Shown here piece after piece: positions 53,482-61,786 of a DNA stretch of 64,000 nt. How positions within the stretch are numbered: the stretch's first letter is position 1; the number at the start of each line of letters is the position of its first letter. A program made the position numbers and the translations under genes. Origin of the DNA: CAYGZQ01 sp964354375 [NCBI: uncultured Planctomycetota bacterium] (GTDB taxonomy: Bacteria > JAJVIF01 > JAPKYR01); the NCBI GenBank assembly GCA_964354375.1, contig CAYGZQ010000008.1:27239-91238 (forward strand). The letters run 5' to 3'. The notes beneath the pieces were generated by a model. The model saw nothing but the letters and a program-made list of their open reading frames with translations, was not told where the DNA came from and searched no databases.

Positions 53482-54681
53482 CTACCGGTCTGTTGCGATC
53501 GGGATGACACCTTCGAACCGGCCGGCGATTTCCTCTTCGTCTTCCTCAGGCTGGCGTCCGCAGAGCCTGGTCGCCAGAACCACCTCTCTGATCAAGCCCT
53601 GGCTTATGTACTGATCGATGGGAGGTCTGAGTCCGATGATTCGCATCAGTGTTGCGATCTCAGCCGGGTCCGCTTCCAGGATTTCGTGCTGGGGACAGGG
53701 AAACCCGATTCTTGAGATTATGTAGTCGGCAAGCCAGATGACACAAGTGAGAGGGTCGATAGGATCTTTCATCGGTGAATGGTGACTTCCGATGGGGTAT
53801 GCAATTGCCTCGGGAAGGTGCCATGCGCGAACGAAAGACTGGCCCCAGGTCTGGTGATTGAAGCCCATCGCGGCATCCTCATGGGCTATCAGCGGCTCGT
53901 GCGCGGTTGCAGAGCAAACCAGCGCGGTATCGAGCTTCCTCCGCTCGGTGGTCAGAAGCAGAAGCAGGCCGATGTCGTGCAGAAGGCCCACGGTAGCCGC
54001 AACCGACGGGTCGATTCTGTGACCGGAGCGTGCGAGATGGCGTGCGGTGACGCTTGCTGCGGACGCGTGCCGCCAGATAAGCCTCTGGTTGAGCCCGTGC
54101 AGGGAGGGTGGCGCGACCGAGCGCTCCAGCGCGTTCTGGAGCACGAGCGAACGCACAGCGTCGATGCCGAGCAAGGTGACCGCCCTCTGCAGGGTGTCGA
54201 CCTCGTCCACCAGGCCGAACAGACTGGAATTAACCCAGCGCAACAGCCTTGCCGCGATTGTCTGGTCCTGTTCGATTACCTGGGCGATCTCCTTTGACCC
54301 GCCCCCGGGTTTCGCCAGCACCGGCAACAGATCGAGTGCCACACGCGGTAAGTTGGGGATCGCTTCGGTCAGAGTCTCAAGAAGGTTGACAGTGTCTGTG
54401 GAGACTTCAGAGAGCGTGAGGTAGTTCGCGTAGATGCCCACATAGGTCACGGCGATTTTCGGAGGCTCCTCAGGCGAATCCTCTGCATCTTCTGCGATTT
54501 CGGGCGACTCGGACTTCTCGGCAACAGGAGTCACCGATTCCGGCAACGTGATGTCCGGGATCTCCTGAGAGGGAGGTTCCGCTGCCGTCTCACGAACATG
54601 AGGTCGCCTGAAGGTGGAGGCGAATGTACCAATTACCACCAGCACCAAAGCGCCCAGTATTATCGCCAGCATAAGAGACAT
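53482..54681 (-). CDS. Membrane-anchored HDOD-domain signalling protein
   Basis: The protein has 399 residues. One membrane segment (about 5-23) is followed by an acidic, Pro/Glu-rich linker to about 75. The HDOD domain from about 105 (IPNLPRVALDLLPVLAKPGG, ARLLRWVNSSLFGL, LQRAVTLLGIDAVRSLVLQN, ATVGLLHDIGLLLL) continues to about 330. HDOD domains resemble HD phosphohydrolases but usually lack full catalytic residues and act in regulation, often with c-di-GMP pathways. It is monocistronic. A membrane anchor before HDOD is not common. Confidence 0.85.
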   Translation of the reverse strand: MSLMLAIILGALVLVVIGTFASTFRRPHVRETAAEPPSQEIPDITLPESVTPVAEKSESPEIAEDAEDSPEEPPKIAVTYVGIYANYLTLSEVSTDTVNLLETLTEAIPNLPRVALDLLPVLAKPGGGSKEIAQVIEQDQTIAARLLRWVNSSLFGLVDEVDTLQRAVTLLGIDAVRSLVLQNALERSVAPPSLHGLNQRLIWRHASAASVTARHLARSGHRIDPSVAATVGLLHDIGLLLLLTTERRKLDTALVCSATAHEPLIAHEDAAMGFNHQTWGQSFVRAWHLPEAIAYPIGSHHSPMKDPIDPLTCVIWLADYIISRIGFPCPQHEILEADPAEIATLMRIIGLRPPIDQYISQGLIREVVLATRLCGRQPEEDEEEIAGRFEGVIPIATDR

Positions 54682-54868
54682 GATCTTCTCCGTGCACTTG
54701 GCCGTTTGGTCACTTCAACATTATTATCCGGTCTCTGTACGGATATTAGGTTAAACGGGCTCAATCAGACTGAACAATAAGACTGCGATCCGGACGGCAT
54801 TCGCAATCGAGTGTCCTGCCGGCCGACGCACTGTGGAGTGAAATGCTCTATAATGAAATCCCGAAACG

Positions 54869-55519
54869 ATGTACGATCCAGGTGTCAGGATATTGCTGCT
54901 TGGCGCGGCAGCGAGCATGGCTGTCGTGCTGGCGGGGTGCCCGTCCAGACAGGCGTCCACAACACAGGAGCCATACCGGACAGGATGTTGGGCGGGTACG
55001 ATGAAGGTTGAGGCCGTCCTTGTCATGCTCGACAAGCCCGCTTATCTCAACGAGAGTCAGACAACCACCTACTGGAACATGGCGTGGGATCTGCAGGCTG
55101 ACATCCGGCTGGATGAGTTCCAGGACGGCAGCGTGACGGGGACTGCAAGGGGGGACCTCTGTCACTGGGCTTCGGTGGACGCAGGTATGCGCGATTTCAA
55201 GGCGGCTTCGAGCGGACGATGGGACAAACACGCGACCTTCGAGCTGCAGCTCAACGGCACGGTGGACGATGAGGGTTATTCGCTGAAACCCGTGGAACTG
55301 CCCACATCCCTGCCGAATCCGGGCCCCGAGGGCGGAGTGATCCAGTTCTGGGATTTCCTGTTTCCATCCAAAATCGAAGGGCGATGGCCGTCGGACGGTT
55401 CCCGAATCATGGAGGGGAAGGACATTCGCATCCACGGTAACGACATGAAACAAACCTCCGAGGAGCCCAATTTCAGGAATTTCTTGATCCAGTATACCTG
55501 GTCGATTCGCAGTCTGTAG
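54869..55519 (+). CDS. Lipoprotein of unknown function
   Basis: The protein has 216 residues with a lipobox VLAGC near residue 24, so it is probably a lipoprotein. The mature part is predicted mostly beta (ADIRLDEFQDGSVTGTARGD, FELQLNGTVDDEGYSLKPVE). No family is recognised. CTATAAT lies at 54848-54854 and the start codon only about 15 nt later without a ribosome site, so the mRNA may have a very short leader. It is followed by another unknown gene in the same direction. Confidence 0.65.
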   Translation: MYDPGVRILLLGAAASMAVVLAGCPSRQASTTQEPYRTGCWAGTMKVEAVLVMLDKPAYLNESQTTTYWNMAWDLQADIRLDEFQDGSVTGTARGDLCHWASVDAGMRDFKAASSGRWDKHATFELQLNGTVDDEGYSLKPVELPTSLPNPGPEGGVIQFWDFLFPSKIEGRWPSDGSRIMEGKDIRIHGNDMKQTSEEPNFRNFLIQYTWSIRSL

Positions 55520-55609
55520 CGGAGAGAAATGGTGCGCCCCGACCCGAGTCTTGCGTCTTTTCAATCGTCGACTCTATGATATGATTTGGCGGAAGGAGAA
55601 CCGGACTTT

Positions 55610-56425
55610 ATGAGAAGAATCGAGATTTTCCTGTATGTCGTGGCGGGAAACAAAAGCCCAGACAGGATCGAAGGAGTCGTGCCGTTTCGTGTCGACGACA
55701 GCCATATTTTCCACGGACCCGACCAGACGCAGTTTCGCAAGGAGATGAGGGACAGGTTCCTGACGTACAGCCATAGCGTGGCCCCGGAGGTGGAGATATA
55801 TCTTGCGGGTGTGAACGAGCTGGTCGATCAGAGCCCCAGGAAGATTCTCTGGTTCGGTCGGATCACCCGCGTGATGACATTCGAAGCCGCGCATAAGCTT
55901 CTCGAGACTCCCGAGTTCTCGTCCCTTGAAAATGTGGAGCTGGAAGGGCACGCCGGGAAGAACATGTCGCCTCTGCACCTTGAGCCGATCATCCTTGTGG
56001 GACATCTGGGAGGCTACCGGCACCGAAGCGACTATCACTCGAAGACCAGTCGCGACGGCATGCCCGACTGGGTCAAGGACGTGGTCGATCCCGGCGATAA
56101 GCGGGAGTTCGGAATCACTGAGAAGGAGCTTCTGCTCAAAGACCTCTCAAGAAGGAAGGGGGTTTTCAAGAGAGACTGTTGCTTCCTGCTGGAGAACATC
56201 TTCTTCGCGCAAGGTAAGGGTTTTCCGATCACGGATGAGCTCGTTTCGATGCTCAGGGAGAGGCAGCCGGGACAGGACATCGACAATGTCGCCCTGTTCG
56301 GTCACAAGCTGGGGAAGGACGGGAAGAAGACTATCGAAAAGTTCAGCGGCAAGCAGCTTCACATCAGGTGGCAGATCGCCGATCGAATGCTGGAATACTT
56401 ATTGAATAATCTGCCGGGTCGGTAG
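55610..56425 (+). CDS. Conserved-looking cytoplasmic protein, unknown
   Basis: The protein has 271 residues from ATG 55610, with AAGGAG about 11 nt upstream. It has no signal peptide or membrane span. It contains balanced alpha/beta sequence with conserved-looking blocks YVVAGNKSPDRIEGVVPFRV, ILWFGRITRVMTFEAAHKLL and LHIRWQIADRMLEYLLNN, and His/Arg/Asp-rich GYRHRSDYHSKTSRDGMPDW. I do not recognise the family. It sits alone between a lipoprotein gene and lexA. The TTG at 55586 is an alternative start before the ribosome site. Confidence 0.6.
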   Translation: MRRIEIFLYVVAGNKSPDRIEGVVPFRVDDSHIFHGPDQTQFRKEMRDRFLTYSHSVAPEVEIYLAGVNELVDQSPRKILWFGRITRVMTFEAAHKLLETPEFSSLENVELEGHAGKNMSPLHLEPIILVGHLGGYRHRSDYHSKTSRDGMPDWVKDVVDPGDKREFGITEKELLLKDLSRRKGVFKRDCCFLLENIFFAQGKGFPITDELVSMLRERQPGQDIDNVALFGHKLGKDGKKTIEKFSGKQLHIRWQIADRMLEYLLNNLPGR

Positions 56426-56493
56426 GACCGGGCAAAGGCCTTTTTGAGATTGGCCGAAATCGCGTCTTTCCTCTTCCCAAACGGACCTTAATT

Positions 56494-56536
56494 TGGTATA
56501 GTATACGAAAATGGAGCGTTAAGATCGATTCGCTCC
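56494..56536 (+). promoter_or_regulatory. lexA promoter with two palindromes (candidate SOS operator)
   Basis: The extended -10 TGGTATAGT at 56494-56502 overlaps the perfect palindrome GTATAGTATAC (56496-56506). Just downstream, GGAGCG (56513-56518) and CGCTCC (56531-56536) form a second inverted repeat with a 12-nt centre. Either could be the LexA autoregulatory site. Confidence 0.45.
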
Positions 56537-56551
56537 TGCACGGAGGTGCGC

Positions 56552-57211
56552 ATGCCGCCACGAAAACTCACGGCCAGACAAGAGGAGATTCTGAGGTTCA
56601 TCATCTCATACATCCGGACCAATGAGCGTCCGCCCACTATCCGGGACATTGCCGATCACTTCGAGTTCACCGTCAAGGGCGCGTACGATCATCTTCTCGC
56701 GCTGGAGAGGAAAGGCTGGATAGACCGGGAGGGGAAGCATTCGCGGGGAATAACGGTCAGGGAGTACCCCCACGGGCTTCAGCATCTGAAACGTCAGAAG
56801 GAGCTTCTGAAAGAGGACATCCGCGCGATACCTCTCGTGGGGCGCATCGCGGCCGGTGAGCCCGACGCGGCGATCGCGACGAGCGACGAGCACTTCGTGA
56901 TCAGCGGCGACTATCTCTCGGGCGAGGAGCATTTCGCCCTGAAAGTGAACGGAGACAGCATGCAGGACGCCGGAATCTACCGCGGCGACATCGTGATCAT
57001 CCGTCGCCAGCAGACCGCGCGTAACAACGAGATTGTCGTCGCCCTGCTGGAAGGGATCGAAAGCGAAGCCACACTCAAGCGTTTCATCAAGACGGGGAAC
57101 CAGATCATTTTGCGTCCGGAGAATTCGAAATACGAGGACATGATGATCGACGACCCGAGCCGTCTGCAGATCAACGGTGTCGTTGTGGGATTGTACAGGC
57201 CGATGAGGTAG
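56552..57211 (+). CDS. lexA: LexA SOS repressor
   Basis: The protein has 219 residues. The N-terminal winged helix (LTARQEEILRFIISYIRTNE, PTIRDIADHFEF) binds DNA. The autocleavage site Ala-Gly is in RIAAGEPD, the nucleophile Ser in VNGDSMQDAGI and the general-base Lys in SEATLKRF. RecA filaments trigger self-cleavage and induce DNA repair genes. The recognition helix (IADHFEFTVKGAYDHLLALE) differs from the usual GFRSxNAAEEHLKAL pattern, so the operator is probably not the Enterobacterial or Gram-positive box. GGAGG sets ATG 56552. A strong terminator follows, so it is monocistronic. Confidence 0.96.
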   Translation: MPPRKLTARQEEILRFIISYIRTNERPPTIRDIADHFEFTVKGAYDHLLALERKGWIDREGKHSRGITVREYPHGLQHLKRQKELLKEDIRAIPLVGRIAAGEPDAAIATSDEHFVISGDYLSGEEHFALKVNGDSMQDAGIYRGDIVIIRRQQTARNNEIVVALLEGIESEATLKRFIKTGNQIILRPENSKYEDMMIDDPSRLQINGVVVGLYRPMR

Positions 57212-57244
57212 ATCGGCCCCCCTGAATTGTCATCGGGCTTTGTG

Positions 57245-57271
57245 CCGAACGCGACCCGCGTTCGGTTTTTT
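57245..57271 (+). terminator. Rho-independent terminator of lexA
   Basis: CCGAACGCG/CGCGTTCGG makes a 9-bp perfect stem with a 3-nt loop, followed by six T residues, 33 bp after the lexA stop. Confidence 0.9.
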
Positions 57272-57284
57272 CTTGAGGGTTGTT

Positions 57285-57929
57285 TCAGTCAACAGCGCCT
57301 GCTGCTGCCGTTGCCGCTTCAAGGAGCGATTCCAGGTTCGCGTGGGCGTCGAGGAAGTAGTCCCTGATGTCGGGCACCGGCTCTTCGATCATCCAGTCGC
57401 CGACCTCATCCAGCGCGGCCTCCAACGCGTCCCCCCAGCCCTCTTCGATTTCGTCCGATGACGGGACGCGCATGTTCCTCAGGCCCTCGGCGGCGTTTTC
57501 CCTTGCCTCGTCGTTTTCATCTCGGATGTGCGCGACCAGTGCGTTCAGGGCGTCGACAGTGGGAAAATTCGAGAGATTGTACAGAGCCTGGGCGGGATGC
57601 GTGTCGATCGCGTCGATGAGCACCGGCACCGCTCTCGGGTCGCCGGTCTGTCCCAACAGGACAACTGCGCCGGTGACGACCCGGTCGTGCATGAAAGCAT
57701 CGGGAGGGTCATTGTAGTAAATCTCGATGCAGGCGCACGCGAGCTCCTCCGATGTCCAGATCTCGAAGAACAACCCGTTGTCTTCCGCGGTGAGCATCTG
57801 ACGGATTCCCGCAACCGTGTCGGCGCCTATCCGGCAATCGGCAGGCACCTGCGCCCTGGCCGTGGACACGGACGCAAGAAGGATCAGTACGGAAACCGTC
57901 ACTATCGAAAAAAGCGGTCTGCGCATCAT
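57285..57929 (-). CDS. Exported HEAT-repeat-like protein
   Basis: The protein has 214 residues. The signal peptide is cleaved near STARAQVPAD. Helical pairs such as VVTGAVVLLGQTGDPRAVPV and LIDAIDTHPAQALYN, then NALVAHIRDENDEARENAAE, fit HEAT/PBS-lyase-like repeats, which mediate protein contacts. The C terminus is acidic and Ala-rich. GAGGAG precedes the two adjacent ATG codons; the first is used here. It lies downstream of the protease lipoprotein gene's start on the same strand but is separated by 57 bp from its stop. The role is unknown. Confidence 0.7.
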   Translation of the reverse strand: MMRRPLFSIVTVSVLILLASVSTARAQVPADCRIGADTVAGIRQMLTAEDNGLFFEIWTSEELACACIEIYYNDPPDAFMHDRVVTGAVVLLGQTGDPRAVPVLIDAIDTHPAQALYNLSNFPTVDALNALVAHIRDENDEARENAAEGLRNMRVPSSDEIEEGWGDALEAALDEVGDWMIEEPVPDIRDYFLDAHANLESLLEAATAAAGAVD

Positions 57930-57986
57930 GTTTCTCCTCAAAACCTCGGCGAATATAGGCGAATATATTTATCTTCAGAATCGGCC

Positions 57987-60900
57987 TCAGAAACTGTTGG
58001 GATAATTGATATGGAAATAACGCCAGTTCTCGGCCTGGCTTTCGATCGGCTTCGCGGGGGTCTGCCAGTTCTTGTCGCTGAGCCAGTAGTCGCTCGGATC
58101 GTTCCAGCCCGAGATCTGGAAGTACATCAGGTTGCCGTAGGCGGCGTCCGATTCCTTGCAGAACGAGAGGTTGGCGCCGCCGTACGGGCAGTAGTAGGCG
58201 TTGATCTGCGCACAGCTCGAGAACCCGGCGTCCAGCAAGTAGACGTCATGGAAGATCCCTGTTGCATGACCCAGCTCGTGCGCCAGGGAGCCGTGCTCAG
58301 CATAGTCCGACATGGCTACATACGTCGAACTATGCGTCTGGAAACTCGGACGGCAATCCATCCTGCAGAATGCTGCGGCGTTGGGCATGTTGGGGAAGGA
58401 GTTCACGTAGTAGACATTGATCGGACCCGACGTGTCCTTGTAGATCGTGTGGCATTGGTTGACTTCGGTTGAAGTGGCGGCAAGCCAGGAGGTCCGGTTG
58501 ATGTAACTGATCTCGGCCACCGTGAAGCTGCCCCCCCACTCGCTGTAGAACTGACTGGCCCAGTTCACGTCCGCGTTCACCTGTGCTTCGGTCGTCGCAG
58601 GACTGCTACCGTCATCCTTGCAGATGATGTGGGCATGGATCTTGAAGTCGAAGTCGCCCACGCTTTTGAGCGTAAGGTTCATTGTCAGAGCATAGGGCTG
58701 ATCGCCGTTGCCGACGTTGGGATGCGCGATTGCCCTGATGAAGTAGGTTCCTGCGTCAAGGTCGCTGAGGTCGACCGATTCGTCATCGACCCCGACCTTG
58801 GCGCTGTAGGCGATAGGTGCGGCTGCGGGATCGCCGTAGACATAGAGATCGTTGTCCGCGATCAAGTCGCTCGAGAGCGTTATGCCGCCGTCCGCAGCCT
58901 TGTTCTCGGGAATGATGAACGTGAACCAGTCGGGGTCCGAGGGGAAGCAGACGGTGCCGCTCACCACATCGGTCAGGCCGATCGGGTCGGCCGTGAGATT
59001 GGAGTCGTTCCCGTCATTGTTGGAGCAGGAGTACTCCGAGCTTATCAGGTCGAGGTTCATCGTGTAGCCGCGGTCCCCGTCGGGGGTCGAGCCCAGGGCA
59101 AACACTTCGACATAATGCATGCCCGGACCGAGTCCGCCGATGGTAATCAGCTCGTCCATCGTGTCCGGGTTTGTGCCCCAGAAGGTTATTGGTCCGGGAT
59201 ACGTATCGTAGACCCGAACATCGATATTGCCGACGCCGGCATTGTCCAGGTAAATCGTCCCGCCGGCCACCTTATTCGAAGGCACCGTGAGGGTGTACCA
59301 GTCGCGAATGTCGCCCCCGGCGCAGACCGATTCGGTCTTCGTGTCCTGAAGGGCGAGGGATGTTGCGGAGGTGTAATCGTTGTTATCGTCGGTTGTGCAC
59401 TGGCCGCTCACTTCATGGATGTCCAGGCTCAGCTCGTATGGCTGTACGTCCGTCCCGGTGGTCTCGCCGGTCAGAACGGCGATGTAGTAGAAGCCGGCCT
59501 CGAGGTCTTCGACATTCAGGGTCTCAGTGACTCCGTACGGATTCGTGGCCTGGCCGATGGGATCCCCGGGACAGCCGTCGAAGAGCACGAGGTCGTTGTC
59601 CCCGTAGTCGAAATTGTCCAGGGTTATCGTCCCCTCCTGAACCTTGCCGGTCGGTACGGCAAAGGCAAAGTAGTCGGAGGGATCGTAGGGCATGCACACC
59701 GCATCCTTGGTCGAGGACACGAGATCGACCCATACCGAGTTGTCGCAGGTGACATTGTCATCGCCCTCGCAGGACATCAGCCCCACATCGACCGAGACTC
59801 GCGCATAGGCCGCGACCTCCCCGGCGGGAGCTTCAGCCGCTCCCTGCTTCCATGAGGTCCCGGGAGCGCAGACCTCTATCAACACCGGCATCGTGCCGAC
59901 ATTCGCAGGCATGCCGGTTGCAGTTACAGTGACTATCGTGTTATGCAATCCGTCCTGCTGACTCACTGCGGGATTGTCGAACGCGATACCCGGCGAGTAG
60001 AGCCGGACGTTCCCGATCTGGCCGGCGTAGGTTCCGTTCGACCAGCCCTGCCAGTCCCAGACATCGAGCGAGAGCCTCAGCTCTCCCGAGGAGGCGCCGC
60101 CGTACGGCGTTCCCGCCAGAGTGCATTCCTCGACCGTCGCCTCAACCAGCCACGGCTCCATGCAGTTGGCCCAGATGGGGAAATCTGCCGGGATATTGAC
60201 CGGCGGGTCGACCGTGGGCTTTGCCCAGTTCGCGTCAATCGCGTAGTCGAAATATATTTTCGGTCCCCCATTGACGGGGAACTGGATCTTGTACTGTCGG
60301 GTATTGGTTTTTCCCGAGCGGAACACAGTCCGACCGGCGGGATCGTTCAACAGGAGCGTCTTGAGAAGGCTTACTTCAGCGGTCGACCAGAGCCCGTCGC
60401 AGAATATCTTGTATGGATTAACCATGGCGCTCGGAGGACCCGCCGGACCGTGGATGCTGTAAAGACCCTTGACATACCCCAGAACTCCGGGCGTTGTGAA
60501 TTCGGTGGGGTTCCACCATCGAGCCCAGCCGTCCGCATTCAGAAGCTGAGGATCGCCATCCCCAGACATCCTGAGACCGCTGGCGTCAATTCCTCCCGCA
60601 GTAAGAAGGACTCCGTGGACATCGAACCCGGCAAGAGACGGATTCGACGGGAACGGATGAGTTATGCTCACGTTGATCACGAAATAGCCGGTGGCGGGAG
60701 TGCTCGAGGGGTCGACGGCGATGCCGATACCCAGGCTCTTGTTGAGGGGCTTAGTGGCGTTAATATGCATGTCGACAGACCTGTCGGGCATCACGGAGAC
60801 CGTGCCCTGGTCAAGATCGGCCGTGCAGCGATAGTAGCCCCAAAGGTGCCTCGATGAAGGCTGCGTGGATCCCTGCAGCGCGGTCTGGTGCCCGGCGAAC

Positions 60901-61004
60901 TGGGTCTGGACGGGTGCCGGGAGCGTGGGAGGAGGACTCGACTGGCAGCTCAATACGAAAGCGAGGGCGATGAGTAAGACCTGGGCAAAGCTTGATAGAC
61001 GCAT
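57987..61004 (-). CDS. Surface lipoprotein metalloprotease: shared N-module, three PPC domains, metzincin
   Basis: The protein has 1005 residues. The signal peptide ends at lipobox VLSC (Cys20). Residues of about 50-405 form the shared module (WGYYRCTADLDQ, SITHPFPSNPSLAGFDVHGV, NADGWARWWN, DVWDWQGWSN). Three PPC-type beta domains follow (about 425-765), each with a DxYxFxVP-like line such as DWYTLTVPSNKVAGGTIYLD. The C-terminal zincin has H909-E-L-G-H-A-T-G-I-F-H and a probable Met-turn NLMYFQ, as in pappalysin-like (M43) proteases. PPC domains usually accompany secreted proteases. GAGAGG precedes the ATG. It probably acts outside the cell, anchored to a membrane. Confidence 0.85.
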   Translation of the reverse strand: MRLSSFAQVLLIALAFVLSCQSSPPPTLPAPVQTQFAGHQTALQGSTQPSSRHLWGYYRCTADLDQGTVSVMPDRSVDMHINATKPLNKSLGIGIAVDPSSTPATGYFVINVSITHPFPSNPSLAGFDVHGVLLTAGGIDASGLRMSGDGDPQLLNADGWARWWNPTEFTTPGVLGYVKGLYSIHGPAGPPSAMVNPYKIFCDGLWSTAEVSLLKTLLLNDPAGRTVFRSGKTNTRQYKIQFPVNGGPKIYFDYAIDANWAKPTVDPPVNIPADFPIWANCMEPWLVEATVEECTLAGTPYGGASSGELRLSLDVWDWQGWSNGTYAGQIGNVRLYSPGIAFDNPAVSQQDGLHNTIVTVTATGMPANVGTMPVLIEVCAPGTSWKQGAAEAPAGEVAAYARVSVDVGLMSCEGDDNVTCDNSVWVDLVSSTKDAVCMPYDPSDYFAFAVPTGKVQEGTITLDNFDYGDNDLVLFDGCPGDPIGQATNPYGVTETLNVEDLEAGFYYIAVLTGETTGTDVQPYELSLDIHEVSGQCTTDDNNDYTSATSLALQDTKTESVCAGGDIRDWYTLTVPSNKVAGGTIYLDNAGVGNIDVRVYDTYPGPITFWGTNPDTMDELITIGGLGPGMHYVEVFALGSTPDGDRGYTMNLDLISSEYSCSNNDGNDSNLTADPIGLTDVVSGTVCFPSDPDWFTFIIPENKAADGGITLSSDLIADNDLYVYGDPAAAPIAYSAKVGVDDESVDLSDLDAGTYFIRAIAHPNVGNGDQPYALTMNLTLKSVGDFDFKIHAHIICKDDGSSPATTEAQVNADVNWASQFYSEWGGSFTVAEISYINRTSWLAATSTEVNQCHTIYKDTSGPINVYYVNSFPNMPNAAAFCRMDCRPSFQTHSSTYVAMSDYAEHGSLAHELGHATGIFHDVYLLDAGFSSCAQINAYYCPYGGANLSFCKESDAAYGNLMYFQISGWNDPSDYWLSDKNWQTPAKPIESQAENWRYFHINYPNSF

Positions 61005-61442
61005 AACAACCTCTCTGTAGAGACCTAACGAATCCCTACAATAATATAAGCAGATAGACTGCCGCCCGTTCCCTCGCTCGGCCGCCTGGCCCTCTACTGG
61101 TACCCATTATATACCTCGAAGCCGAAAACTCAAGAGTAAATTCTTAACTATGGTGAATTATTTCTGCCATTCGGAGACCCTGCCAATGTCCCTGTCTATA
61201 AGGCTTGCCCGCCGTTGCGGGCGGACCCAGCCGGGTTTTTCCGCAAGTTTTCCCAAAGAAACGTCCAATAACACTTGACATGACTGGTTCAAGAATGATA
61301 AAACCAGATTTATATTGTTAAAAAATGTGTAAAAATTGCCCAAAAGAGTCAAAATGTCCCAAGCGCCCGGGACATTAAGAGAACCTAAGGGGTCTCGATA
61401 ACCGGGCAAACTGCTGACCATATCTATATTAAGAGCCGCTTT
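61005..61442. other. AT-rich intergenic region with a promoter candidate
   Basis: No gene is visible. The stretch 61260-61370 is markedly AT-rich. TTGACA (61275-61280) and ATAAAA (61298-61303), 17 bp apart, form a plus-strand promoter candidate that would transcribe into the hairpin series beginning at 61447. A short inverted repeat with CCCGCCGTTGCGGG lies near 61210. Confidence 0.4.
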
Positions 61443-61446
61443 GGAA

Positions 61447-61630
61447 GTGCTGTCAGGAGCCTAGTCCTCGGAAAAGCACCAGAACCCCTCCGCAGGAAGT
61501 GCCGTAATCCTGCGGTTTGGACGGGGGATTGCCTCCAGGCAATGAGACATATCGGCCCAAACGACCATGTTGAAGAGCAGAAAGGGCCGATTTGGGAAAG
61601 ACGCGGCAGACGGGGGAGAGACGTCGTCTG
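61447..61630 (+). ncRNA. Candidate structured RNA: series of five hairpins before the sigma factor gene
   Basis: Consecutive stems are visible: GTGCT/AGCAC (61447-61479); CCGCAGGA/TCCTGCGG, a perfect 8-bp stem (61490-61515); ATTGCC/GGCAAT with a TCCA loop (61528-61543); ATCGGCCC/GGGCCGAT (61551-61591); and CAGACG/CGTCTG (61607-61630). No protein frame with credible start or codon use covers them on either strand. It matches no riboswitch or housekeeping RNA I recognise. The strand is uncertain; plus is given because promoter candidates lie on that strand. Confidence 0.45.
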
Positions 61631-61722
61631 AGGGTAGGTGAGAGATTTATTGCGTCCTTCTGTTCCACACGGTGTCCAATGTACGCCCCTCCCGCATTGA
61701 CTGCTCGCCGGTAGAGTATCAA

Positions 61723-61752
61723 TTGTAAAACTGGACAACACGGGCCTATAAT
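61723..61752 (+). promoter_or_regulatory. Promoter of the sigma factor gene, overlapped by a palindrome
   Basis: TTGTAA (61723-61728) and a perfect TATAAT (61747-61752) are 18 bp apart. The -10 lies inside CGGGCCT/AGGCCCG (61741-61766), a 7-bp inverted repeat with a 12-nt centre that could be an operator or leader hairpin. Confidence 0.65.
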
Positions 61753-61786
61753 ATCCCAAAGGCCCGTCCTGGAACCGGGAGAGACC

